Shown: in pieces, positions 8,804 through 18,636 of the stretch | Position numbering within the stretch: the stretch's first letter is position 1 | Layout of the letters: each line of letters begins with the position of its first letter | From: Butyrivibrio sp. MC2021 | Lineage (GTDB): Bacteria > Bacillota > Clostridia > Lachnospirales > Lachnospiraceae | Assembly (NCBI RefSeq): GCF_000621605.1 | Contig: NZ_JHXX01000007.1 | Span: 123,926-187,925, forward strand | DNA: 64,000 bases | Direction of reading: 5' to 3' | The notes under the pieces: model-generated | Database searches by the model: none | Told to the model about the DNA's origin: nothing | Seen by the model: only the letters and a program-made list of their open reading frames with translations | Position numbers and translations under genes: made by a program

Positions 8804-9932
8804 AGTTTTGTCCTGTAAGCGAAAGCATAGCTCCGGCCCTGGCTCTCCAGGTGTATTTCCGGGCTTCTTCTTTTGCTTTGACAGCCTTTTCTTTGGCAAG
8901 CTGTCTGTCTTTTTTTATCTCATTAATGGCCTTCATCCAGGAATTCTCATCCCCGGCATCCGCCAGGTAAACGAAGGAATCGTCAATGACTTCCCTGAGG
9001 ACCTCCAGGTCAGATGCCACAATAACTCTGCCGCTGGCCATGTACTCAAACATCTTAAGGGGAGATGTGAATTTTCCGATGTCCTCTCCCTCGTTCCGGA
9101 GCTTGTCCTGATTGGGAAGGATAAGAACATCCATGTCGCACATTCTCTCAGGAACCTCTTTATTGTTGATGCGGCCGTGGAAGACTACATTGCCGGAAAA
9201 GGCCTTGCCGGTCTCCTTCTCGGCCTCCTGCTGCGTAGCTCCGTAAATATCAAATAGATCATCACTGTCAAGCTCCGCAAGGCGCCTTATGAGCTCTATT
9301 CCCTTGCCCACCAGGGCTTTTCCGAAGTAGCCTATGTGAAGGCTATCTCCTGACAGGGCAGGCTCCTTGATAGCGTATTCCTCAAAATCATCCAGGTTGC
9401 AGGCATCCGGAAGAACAACACTCTTTTCCCGGGGAAGACCGTATTTCTTAAGATAGTAGTCCTGAAGTCCCTTGGATATAAATACGGGATGGAACTTGGG
9501 ACTTGCCGCAAAGAACTTCCATCTGATCATCCTGTAGAACCTGCCGCAGAGATGGGCCAGATCCCCATGGAGATCAAGCACAGTCTCATAGCCCTTCATA
9601 ACGCCAAAAAAGGCGGTAAAAGGATCCCTTGTAACTATGCAGGTTGCTCCAAGTCTTCCGGCTTCCTTCACAGCCTTTTTTGCCCAAAGGATCTGATGAA
9701 GCCTGTCCTTTTTGGGCATGCGAAAGCGCTTTATCCCATATCCGTCTTTTATTCCATAGCATTCAAGAAGGCTCATGCTCTCATCCCCGCCGGAGACTAT
9801 GAGAACAGGCTCCGGGGAGATCTGGGCAAAAGCCTCTGTGATCTTGGCGATATGTATGCTGTTGGTTGAAGTTGAAGGCACAGATGCTCTGGCTATGTAA
9901 GCCACTTTAACTTTTTCCATCGTGTTTTCCAT
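8793..9932 (-). CDS. GT4 family glycosyltransferase (paralogue of 14748-15881)
   Basis: A 379-residue GT-B transferase. ARASVPSTSTNSIHIAKI forms the N-terminal acceptor loop. HIGYFGKALVGKGIEL begins the second Rossmann domain, and SPLKMFEYMASGRVIVASD is the donor-side helix with its essential Glu. It shares long blocks with the gene at 14748-15881 (MFEYMASGR, SD-EVLREV, RKYTW-RA), so the two are paralogues. Its start overlaps the stop of the upstream fucosyltransferase-like gene as TAATG. It probably adds the same class of sugar as its paralogue at another position. Confidence 0.87.
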   Translation of the reverse strand: MENTMEKVKVAYIARASVPSTSTNSIHIAKITEAFAQISPEPVLIVSGGDESMSLLECYGIKDGYGIKRFRMPKKDRLHQILWAKKAVKEAGRLGATCIVTRDPFTAFFGVMKGYETVLDLHGDLAHLCGRFYRMIRWKFFAASPKFHPVFISKGLQDYYLKKYGLPREKSVVLPDACNLDDFEEYAIKEPALSGDSLHIGYFGKALVGKGIELIRRLAELDSDDLFDIYGATQQEAEKETGKAFSGNVVFHGRINNKEVPERMCDMDVLILPNQDKLRNEGEDIGKFTSPLKMFEYMASGRVIVASDLEVLREVIDDSFVYLADAGDENSWMKAINEIKKDRQLAKEKAVKAKEEARKYTWRARAGAMLSLTGQNYDR

Positions 9933-10924
9933 TAATCTGTTTTACCTAATGCAGAGCTAATCTTATGATATGCCTTTTGCATTGTCTTTCTGGTCTTATA
10001 ATATAGGGTATTCTCGATCTCCAGTAATTCTTTTGCAGACTTGGAACCCGCATCCCAGCCTAAGGGATCCTTGTCAAAATGTTTTTTATCCTCAAGAATA
10101 ATGCTCTGTAAAAACTTCGAAAGATCCTGCTCCCAATAAAGATTGAAGTTTTCATTTACAGGATTCTGTCTGAGCATTTCCATATACAGCTCATCATTCT
10201 CGTCCACTTCTTTTACCTTGCGAACCATCTCATCAAGGGACAATCCTGAGCAGTTTATAAAGGCTTTCGGATTGTATATTTTATTCACATCCTCAGGTCC
10301 CCAGTAAATCGGAACAGATCTGACCTGAAATGCATTGTAGATCTTTTCGGACACCATACCGGGGGTGTCAATATTTTCAAAAGATATTGTAAATTTGTAG
10401 TCTTTGATAAAATCAAGCTTACCATGGAACCAATTACCACTTCTTGGTTCAATGGCATCCTTCATGTTATTGAGAACTTTACCGGGGCAATCTACATGTT
10501 TGTATTCCATGAGCTTTTGGCAAAACTCTTTTCTAAGAAGAGCCCCTCTGCCGTTAGTCTCATTTGAATAAACAAAATTGCAGAATTTCCTGTTAAGGTA
10601 ATCTTTCCCCTCCTCAAGTTCAAAATTATCTGTCGGAGCAGGAGACATATATGGTTTACAAAAATATCTGTCTCCAACCTGCATGGGGTATTCGGCCACA
10701 GCGTAATCGCACTCATTAAAATCAGGTATCACCCCCTCTGAAGCCATAAAAATCTTGACACAATCCTGATTCCTGAAGTGTTCAATTCCGGAGCCAAAAA
10801 CGCCATAGAACAAGAAATCAGGTTCATCCGATTCCTCAATCTCAATCTGGTCTCCCAAAAGTCTTAAAATATACTTTTTCTGTTTTGAATAGGTGTCTAC
10901 AAATTTAATCTTTGCCTTTTTCAT
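9932..10924 (-). CDS. GT10-family (alpha-1,3/1,4-fucosyltransferase type) glycosyltransferase
   Basis: A 330-residue protein with the GT10 donor-binding signature at about residues 179-212: SFENIDTPGMVSEKI followed by AFQVRSVPIYWG. This is the GDP-fucose-binding motif of bacterial and animal alpha-1,3-fucosyltransferases. Length fits the bacterial enzymes (about 330 residues without heptad repeats). The N-terminal half (LLGDQ, FLFYGVFG) is the acceptor-binding domain. The basic C-terminal helix could bind membrane, as in Helicobacter FucT. It would cap or branch the glycan with L-fucose or a related 6-deoxysugar. No GDP-fucose synthesis genes lie in the window, so the donor must come from elsewhere. 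It overlaps the ABC exporter gene by 20 bases. Confidence 0.85.
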   Translation of the reverse strand: MKKAKIKFVDTYSKQKKYILRLLGDQIEIEESDEPDFLFYGVFGSGIEHFRNQDCVKIFMASEGVIPDFNECDYAVAEYPMQVGDRYFCKPYMSPAPTDNFELEEGKDYLNRKFCNFVYSNETNGRGALLRKEFCQKLMEYKHVDCPGKVLNNMKDAIEPRSGNWFHGKLDFIKDYKFTISFENIDTPGMVSEKIYNAFQVRSVPIYWGPEDVNKIYNPKAFINCSGLSLDEMVRKVKEVDENDELYMEMLRQNPVNENFNLYWEQDLSKFLQSIILEDKKHFDKDPLGWDAGSKSAKELLEIENTLYYKTRKTMQKAYHKISSALGKTD

Positions 10925-12698
10925 CGTTCGCCGCCCGCCTCAGCTTTAATGATTCCTCTTCAAATACTTCTTTTTTGTCTCTCTTGGTTATCACTCCACC
11001 ACCAACCTCGAAAATAGCATCGCAGTTTCTGATGGTTGTAAGTCTGTGTGCAATTATAATCAGAGTTGTCTTACCCTGAAGATACTCAATGGATTCCATT
11101 ACAGCGCTCTCTGTCTCGGAATCAAGAGCGGAGGTTGCTTCATCCAGGAAAAGAACTGAAGGCTGTGCATACAGCGCTCTTGCTATACCGATTCTCTGTC
11201 TCTGTCCCCCTGAGAGCTTCACGCCCCTGTCTCCAACTACAGTATCAAGGCCCTTGCTCAGGCTCCTTACATACTCATCCAGCTGGGCGTCCTTAAGAGC
11301 AGCCCATACTCTCTCATCATCCACATTCTCATGGCCGAAGGTAACATTGGCTCTGATGGTATCATCGATGAGGTAGATCATCTGGGGAATATATCCCACA
11401 GATCTGTGCCAGGCATCCTCATTCTTAAATACGTCTTTTCCGTCCACGGTCACGGTTCCGTTCTGGGGTGTCAAAAGTCCCAGCATAATGTCCGCAAGGG
11501 TTGTCTTACCTGCACCGGATTCACCGATAAGAGCGATGGACTGGTTCTTTTCAACGGAAAGGCAGGCATTCACAAATACCGGCTTGTCACCTTCAGGATA
11601 CTTGAAGCTCACATTGTCTACCTTAAGAGTATCCTTAAACTCCAGCTCCGCTCCGTTTTTCTTGTCTCTAATGTTCTTCTTGATGCTGTCTGCCTGAACA
11701 ATATCCTCGTAGATGGCATCCACAGAGGCCTTTCCATACATCACTCCGCTGACATACTCAGTCATTCTGTTGAATGCGGGAAGCATTCTTATGGCCGCAA
11801 GGGCAAAGGCTGAAAGGGTTGCAGCGAAGTTCTTCACATCGACATTCATGTTCATACGAATAATGATAGTCACAAGAAGCACCGCTATGATCAGCATCTC
11901 GGTTATGTACTTGGGATAGTGGGTAAAGAGATTGTTCTTTCTGTTGGCCTTGATATATTTTTTGTAGGCACCGTCGAAATTATCCAGGAAAAATCTCTCT
12001 CTGTTAAGGACCTTAAGCTCCTTGATTCCGCCAAAGGACTGGATCATCCACTTGTTGAGATCCGCACTGGCTGCTCTGGCTTCCTCTCCGGATCTTACCT
12101 GATATTTTCTGTAGATCTTAAATATGATCAGGAAGACACAGACAAAAATAGAACCCATAAGTATGGTGGTTATGGCATCTGTCACAAACAGGAACACCAT
12201 CATACAGCCGAAGGTAAATACCTCTACAGCTATACTTACGATAGCTGAGATGACATTCATAAATCCAAGAACATCATTGTATACGTTTCTCTGAAGCTCC
12301 GGGGCTGCATGCTCTACGTGGAAAAGATAATCCTGACTAAGGTAGCAGTCCATAAGCCTCAGGGCCAGTCTCTTTCTGTTTCCGAATACAAAATCCTGCT
12401 GAATCTTAAATCTGAACATCAGATAGGTGTTTTTCAGGATATACAGGATGATGAGGAAAATCGAAAAGCATATAACAAAGCTCTTGATGTCGTGGGCATT
12501 GAATAGATCCGCGAACATTTTGTAATACTTGTTCTCATCAATCTGGCTGCTGTCCAAAATTACGTTAATCAGCGGCAACAGTGCAGATACACTCAGGAGT
12601 TCGAAAAAGCCGGCCAAAAGAGCCAGAATCAAATTGCCAAACAGTACCAGCTTCTGTTTCCTGTCAAACAGATAATTAATTTTCTTCAATATACTCAT
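10905..12698 (-). CDS. PglK/MsbA-type ABC exporter (lipid-linked glycan flippase candidate)
   Basis: A 597-residue half-transporter with a six-helix membrane domain (about 1-320) fused to an ATPase domain. Walker A GESGAGKTT lies near residue 393, the signature LSGGQRQRIGIARAL near 498, and Walker B SVLFLDEATSALD follows. The membrane domain ends with AAIRMLPAFNRM, which resembles the equivalent stretch of Campylobacter PglK, the flippase for lipid-linked oligosaccharide. It works as a homodimer at the cytoplasmic membrane. It is the only exporter among the 16 genes of this operon, which otherwise lacks Wzx and an ABC-2 pair, so it is the obvious candidate to flip the glycan made here. Confidence 0.85.
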   Translation of the reverse strand: MSILKKINYLFDRKQKLVLFGNLILALLAGFFELLSVSALLPLINVILDSSQIDENKYYKMFADLFNAHDIKSFVICFSIFLIILYILKNTYLMFRFKIQQDFVFGNRKRLALRLMDCYLSQDYLFHVEHAAPELQRNVYNDVLGFMNVISAIVSIAVEVFTFGCMMVFLFVTDAITTILMGSIFVCVFLIIFKIYRKYQVRSGEEARAASADLNKWMIQSFGGIKELKVLNRERFFLDNFDGAYKKYIKANRKNNLFTHYPKYITEMLIIAVLLVTIIIRMNMNVDVKNFAATLSAFALAAIRMLPAFNRMTEYVSGVMYGKASVDAIYEDIVQADSIKKNIRDKKNGAELEFKDTLKVDNVSFKYPEGDKPVFVNACLSVEKNQSIALIGESGAGKTTLADIMLGLLTPQNGTVTVDGKDVFKNEDAWHRSVGYIPQMIYLIDDTIRANVTFGHENVDDERVWAALKDAQLDEYVRSLSKGLDTVVGDRGVKLSGGQRQRIGIARALYAQPSVLFLDEATSALDSETESAVMESIEYLQGKTTLIIIAHRLTTIRNCDAIFEVGGGVITKRDKKEVFEEESLKLRRAANDEKGKD

Positions 12699-12723
12699 AT
12701 TCTATAATCACTCTCTTCTGCTA

Positions 12724-14736
12724 TTATCTGACCAGTTCCAGCACAACCTTGTTCCCGGTAGCATCCACGCTGTAAATATGGTTGTTATCTATGGTTGTGG
12801 GATCCGCAAAAAGATCCGCATAGTATTCTTTGAAGTCAGGGCCCAGATTTTCGATGTATACATAGTTAAATCCGCCCTGGATAAGCTTGTCTGAAACCTG
12901 CTCTACAGTGAACTTTTCCCCCATATATCCATCGACATACCAGGTTCCTGTTGCAGCTTTTGCAGGCGCTGCCTGATAATAAAAATCATGAGAAAGATTT
13001 TCACCTTCAATGTTGGTATCCATAAGATACACTTTATCGCCAAAATCAAAGCTAAAACCGTCAAGGGCATAGAAGTAATGCTCTTTTGGTTTTTCGACCA
13101 GATTGTTAAATACGCTGCTGCAATCAAAGAATGCCATGATCACTATCAGTGCGATAATTGCAGCCTTACCACTTATTTCCTCATGAACTTTGTAGTTCTT
13201 CACGATCTCATCCACAAGAAGCAGCATGATTGCCAGAAGATACCCGCCAAGATAATTATCAGCCGTAGCAAGACTGGGCTGGTTTTTATAAGCCATTGAA
13301 GTCACTGCTCCCATGTATCTGAATACCTGCATGAACAGATATCCGATTATGGTAAATACCAGATAGTACTGGAAAAACTGATCTCTGTTCTTATCATAAG
13401 TCTTATTCTTGAGGCAGTATCTCCAGATGAAATATATCAATATCAAAAACAGTCCTATCGACATAGGAATCAGACGGCCAATCTGAATAGCATCCAATTG
13501 CAGCTCCGTATAGCTATACAGATCATAGCCCACAAGAGTTCTGATCACATATCTGACGGCCTCTTTCTTGAAGCCTGCATCAGAATCATATATAACGGAA
13601 TATCCGATACAAACAGCTAAATATGCTATGGATATCAGTGAAATAATTACCAGGGGATGCTTTTTCTGGTTTGTAATAAACGCGATCACAAAAACAACTG
13701 CTGCCACTAAAAGAGCCAAAACCACAAGGGGTCCCATCTGCATCAGCTTATCCGCAGCCTTGAAAACAACCTTGGACAATCCGCCGGTGGTGGATCCGGA
13801 TGCAATAAGATAAGCCTCCCAGGACAGATAGCCAAGAAGCATGGAGGCTATATTTGCCACCATGATGCCCCAGAGCTTTTTGATCTCCAGCTTGCCATGC
13901 AAAAGAACTGTGGCATAAACGATGAATAAATAGATGACGGCATCGATTATTCCGGTTCTCTTGGAGACAGTCAGAATGAACACTCCGAAAACACTGGACC
14001 AGAGATAAAAGTTATCTTTCTTTTCATAATACTCTTTAAAGCAAATAAGTGAAAAGCCAAATAAGAGATATTGTACAAAATCCGGCTGCATGGTGGCATA
14101 GCCCACGAACTTGGCCGTGGGATCCCTGAGGCAATAGGGCAGAACCAGCATAAACAGACTAAATAACAGTATCTTCTTTGTTTCCTTAAAGCTGTTTACA
14201 TTTCGAAGTACCGGGATCATCAGAGCAATTGCCATGATCTGCTGTCCCCACATGGCCATTCCGATGGAGCAGGTGACCCAGAGTTTTGTGCTAAAGTATG
14301 CCCACAAAGTAACCGCAGGACAATGAAATACCGAAAGATCCGTGGTTCCGGGCACATTGGAATAATCAGAAAGCATGTAAAAATACTTTACTGCCAGAGC
14401 CCAGTGATGCTTCTCATCTGTGCCGGCGTTAAAATATCTTCCGTATGAAACAAAAAGAAAATATACGCTCAGAACTAAAAGGACCACCAGTCCCGGTGTA
14501 AATATATACTTCTTAAATAAAGTCCTGTCCTTAGCCAGCATAAATAGGGTATAGCCAAATGCCAGTATAGCCGCAACAAAGGAAACAACAAGTCCCGGAC
14601 CGAAGGTGGTCACCAGCCCCGAAAAATAAAGTATTGTTATAATGGCAAAGATGGCCAGAGCTGTAGTCTCTTCTATCTTCTTTTGGAATCTTATCGCCAA
14701 CGCTGCAGCAATCGGCAGTGCAATGATTATCGACAT
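12724..14736 (-). CDS. Large polytopic membrane protein, GT-C-like (paralogue of 18637-20562)
   Basis: A 670-residue protein with roughly 12-14 hydrophobic helices over residues 1-545 and a soluble C-terminal portion of about 125 residues. The N-terminus has ALPIAAALAIRFQKKIEET, and the C-terminal part carries FDFGDKVYLMDTNIEGE and YVYIENLGPDFKEYYADLF. These positions match similar strings in the 641-residue protein at 18637-20562, so the two are paralogues. The layout, many helices plus an extracytoplasmic C-terminal domain, is that of GT-C lipid-sugar-dependent transferases. No precise family was recognised. Genes on both sides are glycan genes, with gaps of 11-25 bases. Confidence 0.6.
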   Translation of the reverse strand: MSIIIALPIAAALAIRFQKKIEETTALAIFAIITILYFSGLVTTFGPGLVVSFVAAILAFGYTLFMLAKDRTLFKKYIFTPGLVVLLVLSVYFLFVSYGRYFNAGTDEKHHWALAVKYFYMLSDYSNVPGTTDLSVFHCPAVTLWAYFSTKLWVTCSIGMAMWGQQIMAIALMIPVLRNVNSFKETKKILLFSLFMLVLPYCLRDPTAKFVGYATMQPDFVQYLLFGFSLICFKEYYEKKDNFYLWSSVFGVFILTVSKRTGIIDAVIYLFIVYATVLLHGKLEIKKLWGIMVANIASMLLGYLSWEAYLIASGSTTGGLSKVVFKAADKLMQMGPLVVLALLVAAVVFVIAFITNQKKHPLVIISLISIAYLAVCIGYSVIYDSDAGFKKEAVRYVIRTLVGYDLYSYTELQLDAIQIGRLIPMSIGLFLILIYFIWRYCLKNKTYDKNRDQFFQYYLVFTIIGYLFMQVFRYMGAVTSMAYKNQPSLATADNYLGGYLLAIMLLLVDEIVKNYKVHEEISGKAAIIALIVIMAFFDCSSVFNNLVEKPKEHYFYALDGFSFDFGDKVYLMDTNIEGENLSHDFYYQAAPAKAATGTWYVDGYMGEKFTVEQVSDKLIQGGFNYVYIENLGPDFKEYYADLFADPTTIDNNHIYSVDATGNKVVLELVR

Positions 14737-14747
14737 TTTTTCTCCTC

Positions 14748-15881
14748 TTATAAACCGAGCTTAAGTATTCCCTCAGCCCGCTTCCCCCAGGTATATTTCT
14801 GTACCTCTTCTCTCGCTGAAACAGCCTTTCTGTAGGCTTCATCAGTATTCTCTTTTATATGTTCTATGGCCTTCTTCCAGGTCAGGGCATCATCTGCATC
14901 CGCAAAATAGCAGAGACTCTCATCCAAGACCTCTCTCAGGACCTCGATATCAGAGGATATCATGGTCCTTCCGCTGGCCATATACTCAAACATCTTGATG
15001 GGTGATGTTATATTCCCAATGTTCTCACTGGCAAGATGCTGGTCCTTCTGATTGGGTAAAAGAAGTATATCCGCACCCTCCAGTATCTCCGGGACCTTAT
15101 CCTGTGAAACATAGCCGTGGGCTCTGACATTCTCAGGAAGCGCCTGCACACCCAGTTCCTTGCAGGCAAGCTTGTTATCCCCGCCGTACCAGTCAAATAT
15201 CTGCCCGGGCATTGCCAGGGCGATATCATATAGGAGCCTCAGGCCCTTGCCCACATGGAACTTGCCCATGTACACGATATTTGGTTCTCCGGTGATCTTC
15301 TTTGGCTCAAAATCATAGTTTTTCAAGGTCACACCATCCGGCAGAACCGTGATCTTTGATTCATCTATATTGTACTTATTCTTGTAATACTCCCTGAGGG
15401 ACTTGGTAATAGACACAAGCCTGATACAGGGCGATATAAGGAGCCTTTCATCAATGACCGAATAGGCCTTTCCCGTATATCTGACCTTGTAATCCCCATG
15501 GAGGTCAAATACTGTTCTGATCCTTCTTTTGGTGGCAAACACAGCCACCAGAGGATCTCTTGTAAGTATGAAATCCGCCTTTTTTGATGCAGCGAAGCTG
15601 ACCGCCGCCAGGGCATAGGAATAGTGCTCCAACAGCCTGTTATGCCCTTCCTTCAGAAAAGGAAGTCTCTTTTTACGAATGTATTTTATGTTGAAATCAT
15701 CAACTCCGTAGATTCCAAAGACATCTCTGTCCTTGGCACTGTCCCCGGGAAGCACCAGCGTAAAGCTCTCACAGCTCCTGGAAAGCTCCTCGGAAAGCTT
15801 CATCACATGTATGGCGTTGGCCTGGTTGGACGGTATCTTGGAAGTTGTGATATATACACATTTTCCCTTTTTTTGTTCCAT
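14748..15881 (-). CDS. GT4 family glycosyltransferase (paralogue of 8793-9932)
   Basis: A 377-residue GT-B transferase. TTSKIPSNQANAIHVMKL is the N-terminal acceptor loop. VYMGKFHVGKGLRLL opens the C-terminal Rossmann domain, and SPIKMFEYMASGRTMISSD carries the donor-binding Glu. VLPDGVTLKNYD marks the linker between domains. It shares most of these blocks with the GT4 at 8793-9932. CGGAGAAT just before the ATG is a fair ribosome site. It lies 13 bases after the stop of a GT61 gene, making a GT61-GT4 pair that occurs again, in reversed order, near 7781-9932. Confidence 0.87.
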   Translation of the reverse strand: MEQKKGKCVYITTSKIPSNQANAIHVMKLSEELSRSCESFTLVLPGDSAKDRDVFGIYGVDDFNIKYIRKKRLPFLKEGHNRLLEHYSYALAAVSFAASKKADFILTRDPLVAVFATKRRIRTVFDLHGDYKVRYTGKAYSVIDERLLISPCIRLVSITKSLREYYKNKYNIDESKITVLPDGVTLKNYDFEPKKITGEPNIVYMGKFHVGKGLRLLYDIALAMPGQIFDWYGGDNKLACKELGVQALPENVRAHGYVSQDKVPEILEGADILLLPNQKDQHLASENIGNITSPIKMFEYMASGRTMISSDIEVLREVLDESLCYFADADDALTWKKAIEHIKENTDEAYRKAVSAREEVQKYTWGKRAEGILKLGL

Positions 15882-15894
15882 TCTATTCTCCGAA

Positions 15895-17040
15895 TCACTT
15901 GCGTATTCCGGCTTTTAACACCTTGAGGTTATACTCTGCCAGAGATAAGATATCCCGGGCTTTCTCAGCTGCTGCGGGAGGAATAAGTCCTTCCTTTTGG
16001 CAGTACTCCCTGATATAATCTGTCATTCCCACAAGAACAGGGCTCTTCTTTCCGAGCTTTTTCCTGGACTTGTCGTTCCTTTTTTTGTTCTCACAAAATA
16101 CCATATCCGCAGGAACGCCCTTGAGGCTGTTTAGCTGGAACTGGAATACGTTGGGCAGGTCACCTCTTATAAAAATGGTCTGCCTCGCCTCAGCGTTCAT
16201 AAATACACAGTTATGGGCTATGGTGCCCTCTATGGAAGCCAGATGCCTGCAATTGTTCACATAATAAACCTGCTGGGCAGTGCTGAGTTTCTCAGGATGC
16301 AGGATATGAAAGCCGTTCTTTTCCATGAGCTTTTCGATGCTCTTTTCTCCAACCTCCGCTGAAGGGAAGCTGCTTCGGGAAAAGTAGACCTTGTCATAGG
16401 TCTCAAGACCCTCACACTCTTTTGCTGCGCTAGTAATAATTCTATCTATCATCCCCTTGTACTCAGATGTGTAGTACTTACCGGGGTAAAAACTTGTCTC
16501 GGGAACATATACCTTCTTAAAACTTGTGGGCTCTGTGACATAAATGATCCTGTCCTCATCAATGCCCATAAGATTAAGAAGTTTAAGATAGTTGCCGCCA
16601 ATCTTCTTGCCACTGATGACGCAGGCTATCTTCAGGTCATTGTCCAGTGCATACCAGAGTCTTCCGATGATGTCCACCAGGAAATGCCCGTACTGCTCCC
16701 AGAAAAAGCCCATGTAAATAACTTCCTCGTCTACTGCGGCGACAGCTGCAGGGTCAACCTCATAGAAACCACCGAATCTCTTTTTGCAGAGCTTGGACCT
16801 CCGGATCAGCTTGGCTGTATCCATAACGGAGGCTTCAACAAATCTGCCCTCACTGTCCACGACGCCCCCGAGACCAAAGGTAGCCTTGGAAAGACCGGAG
16901 CCGGTCTCATCTTTTCTGGGGGAGAGTATAATACCCTTCTCTATCTCAAGGACCGAGAGGCTGTCATCCCTCTTATAGTCAATGCTCTCCAGCTCAAGGT
17001 ACTCCGGAAGCATCTCCTTAGGTAAATAGTGTTCAAACAT
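15895..17040 (-). CDS. GT61 (DUF563) family glycosyltransferase
   Basis: A 381-residue protein of the GT61 family. It shows IYMGFFWEQYGHFLVDIIGRL (middle, with the conserved GHFL), KVYFSRSSFPSAEVGE, and LASIEGTIAHNCVFMNAEA, the C-terminal core corresponding to VATTGTVAHN in the 7781-8803 homologue. The ATG at 17040 has GAGGG six bases upstream and is preferred to the in-frame TTG at 17046. A two-base gap separates it from the upstream GT39-like gene. The acceptor and sugar are unknown; in other bacteria GT61 enzymes transfer pentoses or hexosamines to glycans. Confidence 0.82.
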   Translation of the reverse strand: MFEHYLPKEMLPEYLELESIDYKRDDSLSVLEIEKGIILSPRKDETGSGLSKATFGLGGVVDSEGRFVEASVMDTAKLIRRSKLCKKRFGGFYEVDPAAVAAVDEEVIYMGFFWEQYGHFLVDIIGRLWYALDNDLKIACVISGKKIGGNYLKLLNLMGIDEDRIIYVTEPTSFKKVYVPETSFYPGKYYTSEYKGMIDRIITSAAKECEGLETYDKVYFSRSSFPSAEVGEKSIEKLMEKNGFHILHPEKLSTAQQVYYVNNCRHLASIEGTIAHNCVFMNAEARQTIFIRGDLPNVFQFQLNSLKGVPADMVFCENKKRNDKSRKKLGKKSPVLVGMTDYIREYCQKEGLIPPAAAEKARDILSLAEYNLKVLKAGIRK

Positions 17041-17042
17041 GA

Positions 17043-18620
17043 TCAACCCTCGTAGGCAGGAGCCTCATAAATTCTGATGGTGTCTCCTGAACCTCCGCCG
17101 TTAATAAAGCGAATAGTCTCTGTAATATTGTAATAAGTGTTAAGGATACATGAATAGCTGTCGTTATCGATCTCTTTCCACTCCATGATAAGAGGAGCCT
17201 CGTTCTCGATGGCCTTGTATCTCACAAGCGTATCCTTGTACTTCTCTTCGTCCTTGTAGTATCTGTCATATACTCCGCTGCTGGTGAGGATATACTTGAT
17301 ACCCTTGGAGGCCTTCAGGTGTCCGTTGTCATCAAGGGCCACCTTGATCTTCATAGGGTTGGACAGGTTGAAGGGAGAATAACCGTCGAATCTGGTGTTC
17401 TCTTCAGTAATGCCGTTCTCCTCGCAGTAATAAAGAGCTCTCACTCTGTTATCCTTTACAACAGAGCCTGTCATTCTCTGGATGCCGCCGGTTACAACGT
17501 TGATGGCAAAAAGGAATGCCGCAAAGGAAAGTGCGTATTTGAGATATTTTTTATCCGCAGCCTTCTCCTTAAGGATATCGAAAAGGTATCCCACTCCGAG
17601 AGATGCAAATACGAGGAACAGAGCATAGGAAGGTGTTCCCCATCTCTCAAGCTGCAGGTTCAGATTACAAATGATCACATAATACAAAATCGCCACCAGA
17701 AGAACCTTGGTTGCAGGATTCTTGCTGCGAACGCAGTACAGGATTCCGGCGATTATAAATATCAGGAACAGTCCGCCGGCATAGGACATCATATTCTCTG
17801 TGTAATAGAAAATATTGCCCAAAATGCCATAGCCCACAGAGCCCTCAATGTCATATGTGGCCTCTCCGATAACGTGCTGCTTAACGGCGTAGAAGTTGAT
17901 GATAAGGTTCGGAGCCAGGAGCATGACTGTCAGGAACACGATGATAACTGCGTGGACTGCCTTTTTAAGAATAAAAAGATAATCCTTTTTCACTATTCCC
18001 TCACGGATGATCACAAAGGCAGGGAACATGGCAAACAATGTCCCGGGATACTTGGTGGTCATGGCCGCTCCCACTACTACACACATAGCCTTGAATATAT
18101 TGTCATTACTCTTTTCCGAATATAGAATCGCAAGATAGATTATCAGTAAGAACAGTGTGGCCAGAGGAATATCTGTGGTGGCCAGAGCTGAATTTCTGAT
18201 AAAGGAGGAGTAGAAGCAAACAAGAAGTCCCGCAAAGATTCCGGTGCCCTTCCTGAGCCTCTCTGCCACAAGGTAAGCAAGGATGATCATCAGTGCTCCG
18301 AAGCACACGGTCACAAGTCTTGCCACGATATAGTAAAAGATCTTGTGATCCTCAAAGGTATCAGCGGGAATATCATGGTACATGATCCAGCTGAGTCTGT
18401 TGAACAGGAATGAATCGATCTTGATGGGCAGGTGTCCCGGCCATTCATAGACGTCTGCCTCCCAGGAGCTTCTGTTGACCATATCTATAGTCTTATCCAC
18501 TATATACTTCTCATCGGGATGAAGCCTGTAGGGCCAGCCCCAGAGGCAGGTAAGGGCTCTCATAACTCCCCCCACTAAAAATAATATAATCAGTCTGAAA
18601 TCGATCTTAAGTTTTTTCAT
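17043..18620 (-). CDS. GT39/ArnT-like membrane glycosyltransferase
   Basis: A 525-residue polytopic protein. After the first helix comes WGWPYRLHPDEKYIVDK (about 28-45), where HPDE is the acidic first-loop motif of the PMT/ArnT (GT39/GT83) superfamily; the Asp-Glu pair binds the polyprenyl-phosphate sugar donor or metal. About 10-12 helices follow, with RNSALATTDIPLATLF matching the conserved second periplasmic stretch. The C-terminal 130 residues form a soluble outside domain. It should transfer a sugar from a polyprenyl-phosphate carrier to protein or glycan outside the membrane. It lies 16 bases after the first gene of the operon. Confidence 0.75.
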   Translation of the reverse strand: MKKLKIDFRLIILFLVGGVMRALTCLWGWPYRLHPDEKYIVDKTIDMVNRSSWEADVYEWPGHLPIKIDSFLFNRLSWIMYHDIPADTFEDHKIFYYIVARLVTVCFGALMIILAYLVAERLRKGTGIFAGLLVCFYSSFIRNSALATTDIPLATLFLLIIYLAILYSEKSNDNIFKAMCVVVGAAMTTKYPGTLFAMFPAFVIIREGIVKKDYLFILKKAVHAVIIVFLTVMLLAPNLIINFYAVKQHVIGEATYDIEGSVGYGILGNIFYYTENMMSYAGGLFLIFIIAGILYCVRSKNPATKVLLVAILYYVIICNLNLQLERWGTPSYALFLVFASLGVGYLFDILKEKAADKKYLKYALSFAAFLFAINVVTGGIQRMTGSVVKDNRVRALYYCEENGITEENTRFDGYSPFNLSNPMKIKVALDDNGHLKASKGIKYILTSSGVYDRYYKDEEKYKDTLVRYKAIENEAPLIMEWKEIDNDSYSCILNTYYNITETIRFINGGGSGDTIRIYEAPAYEG

Positions 18621-18636
18621 AATCCCTTTAATCCTT

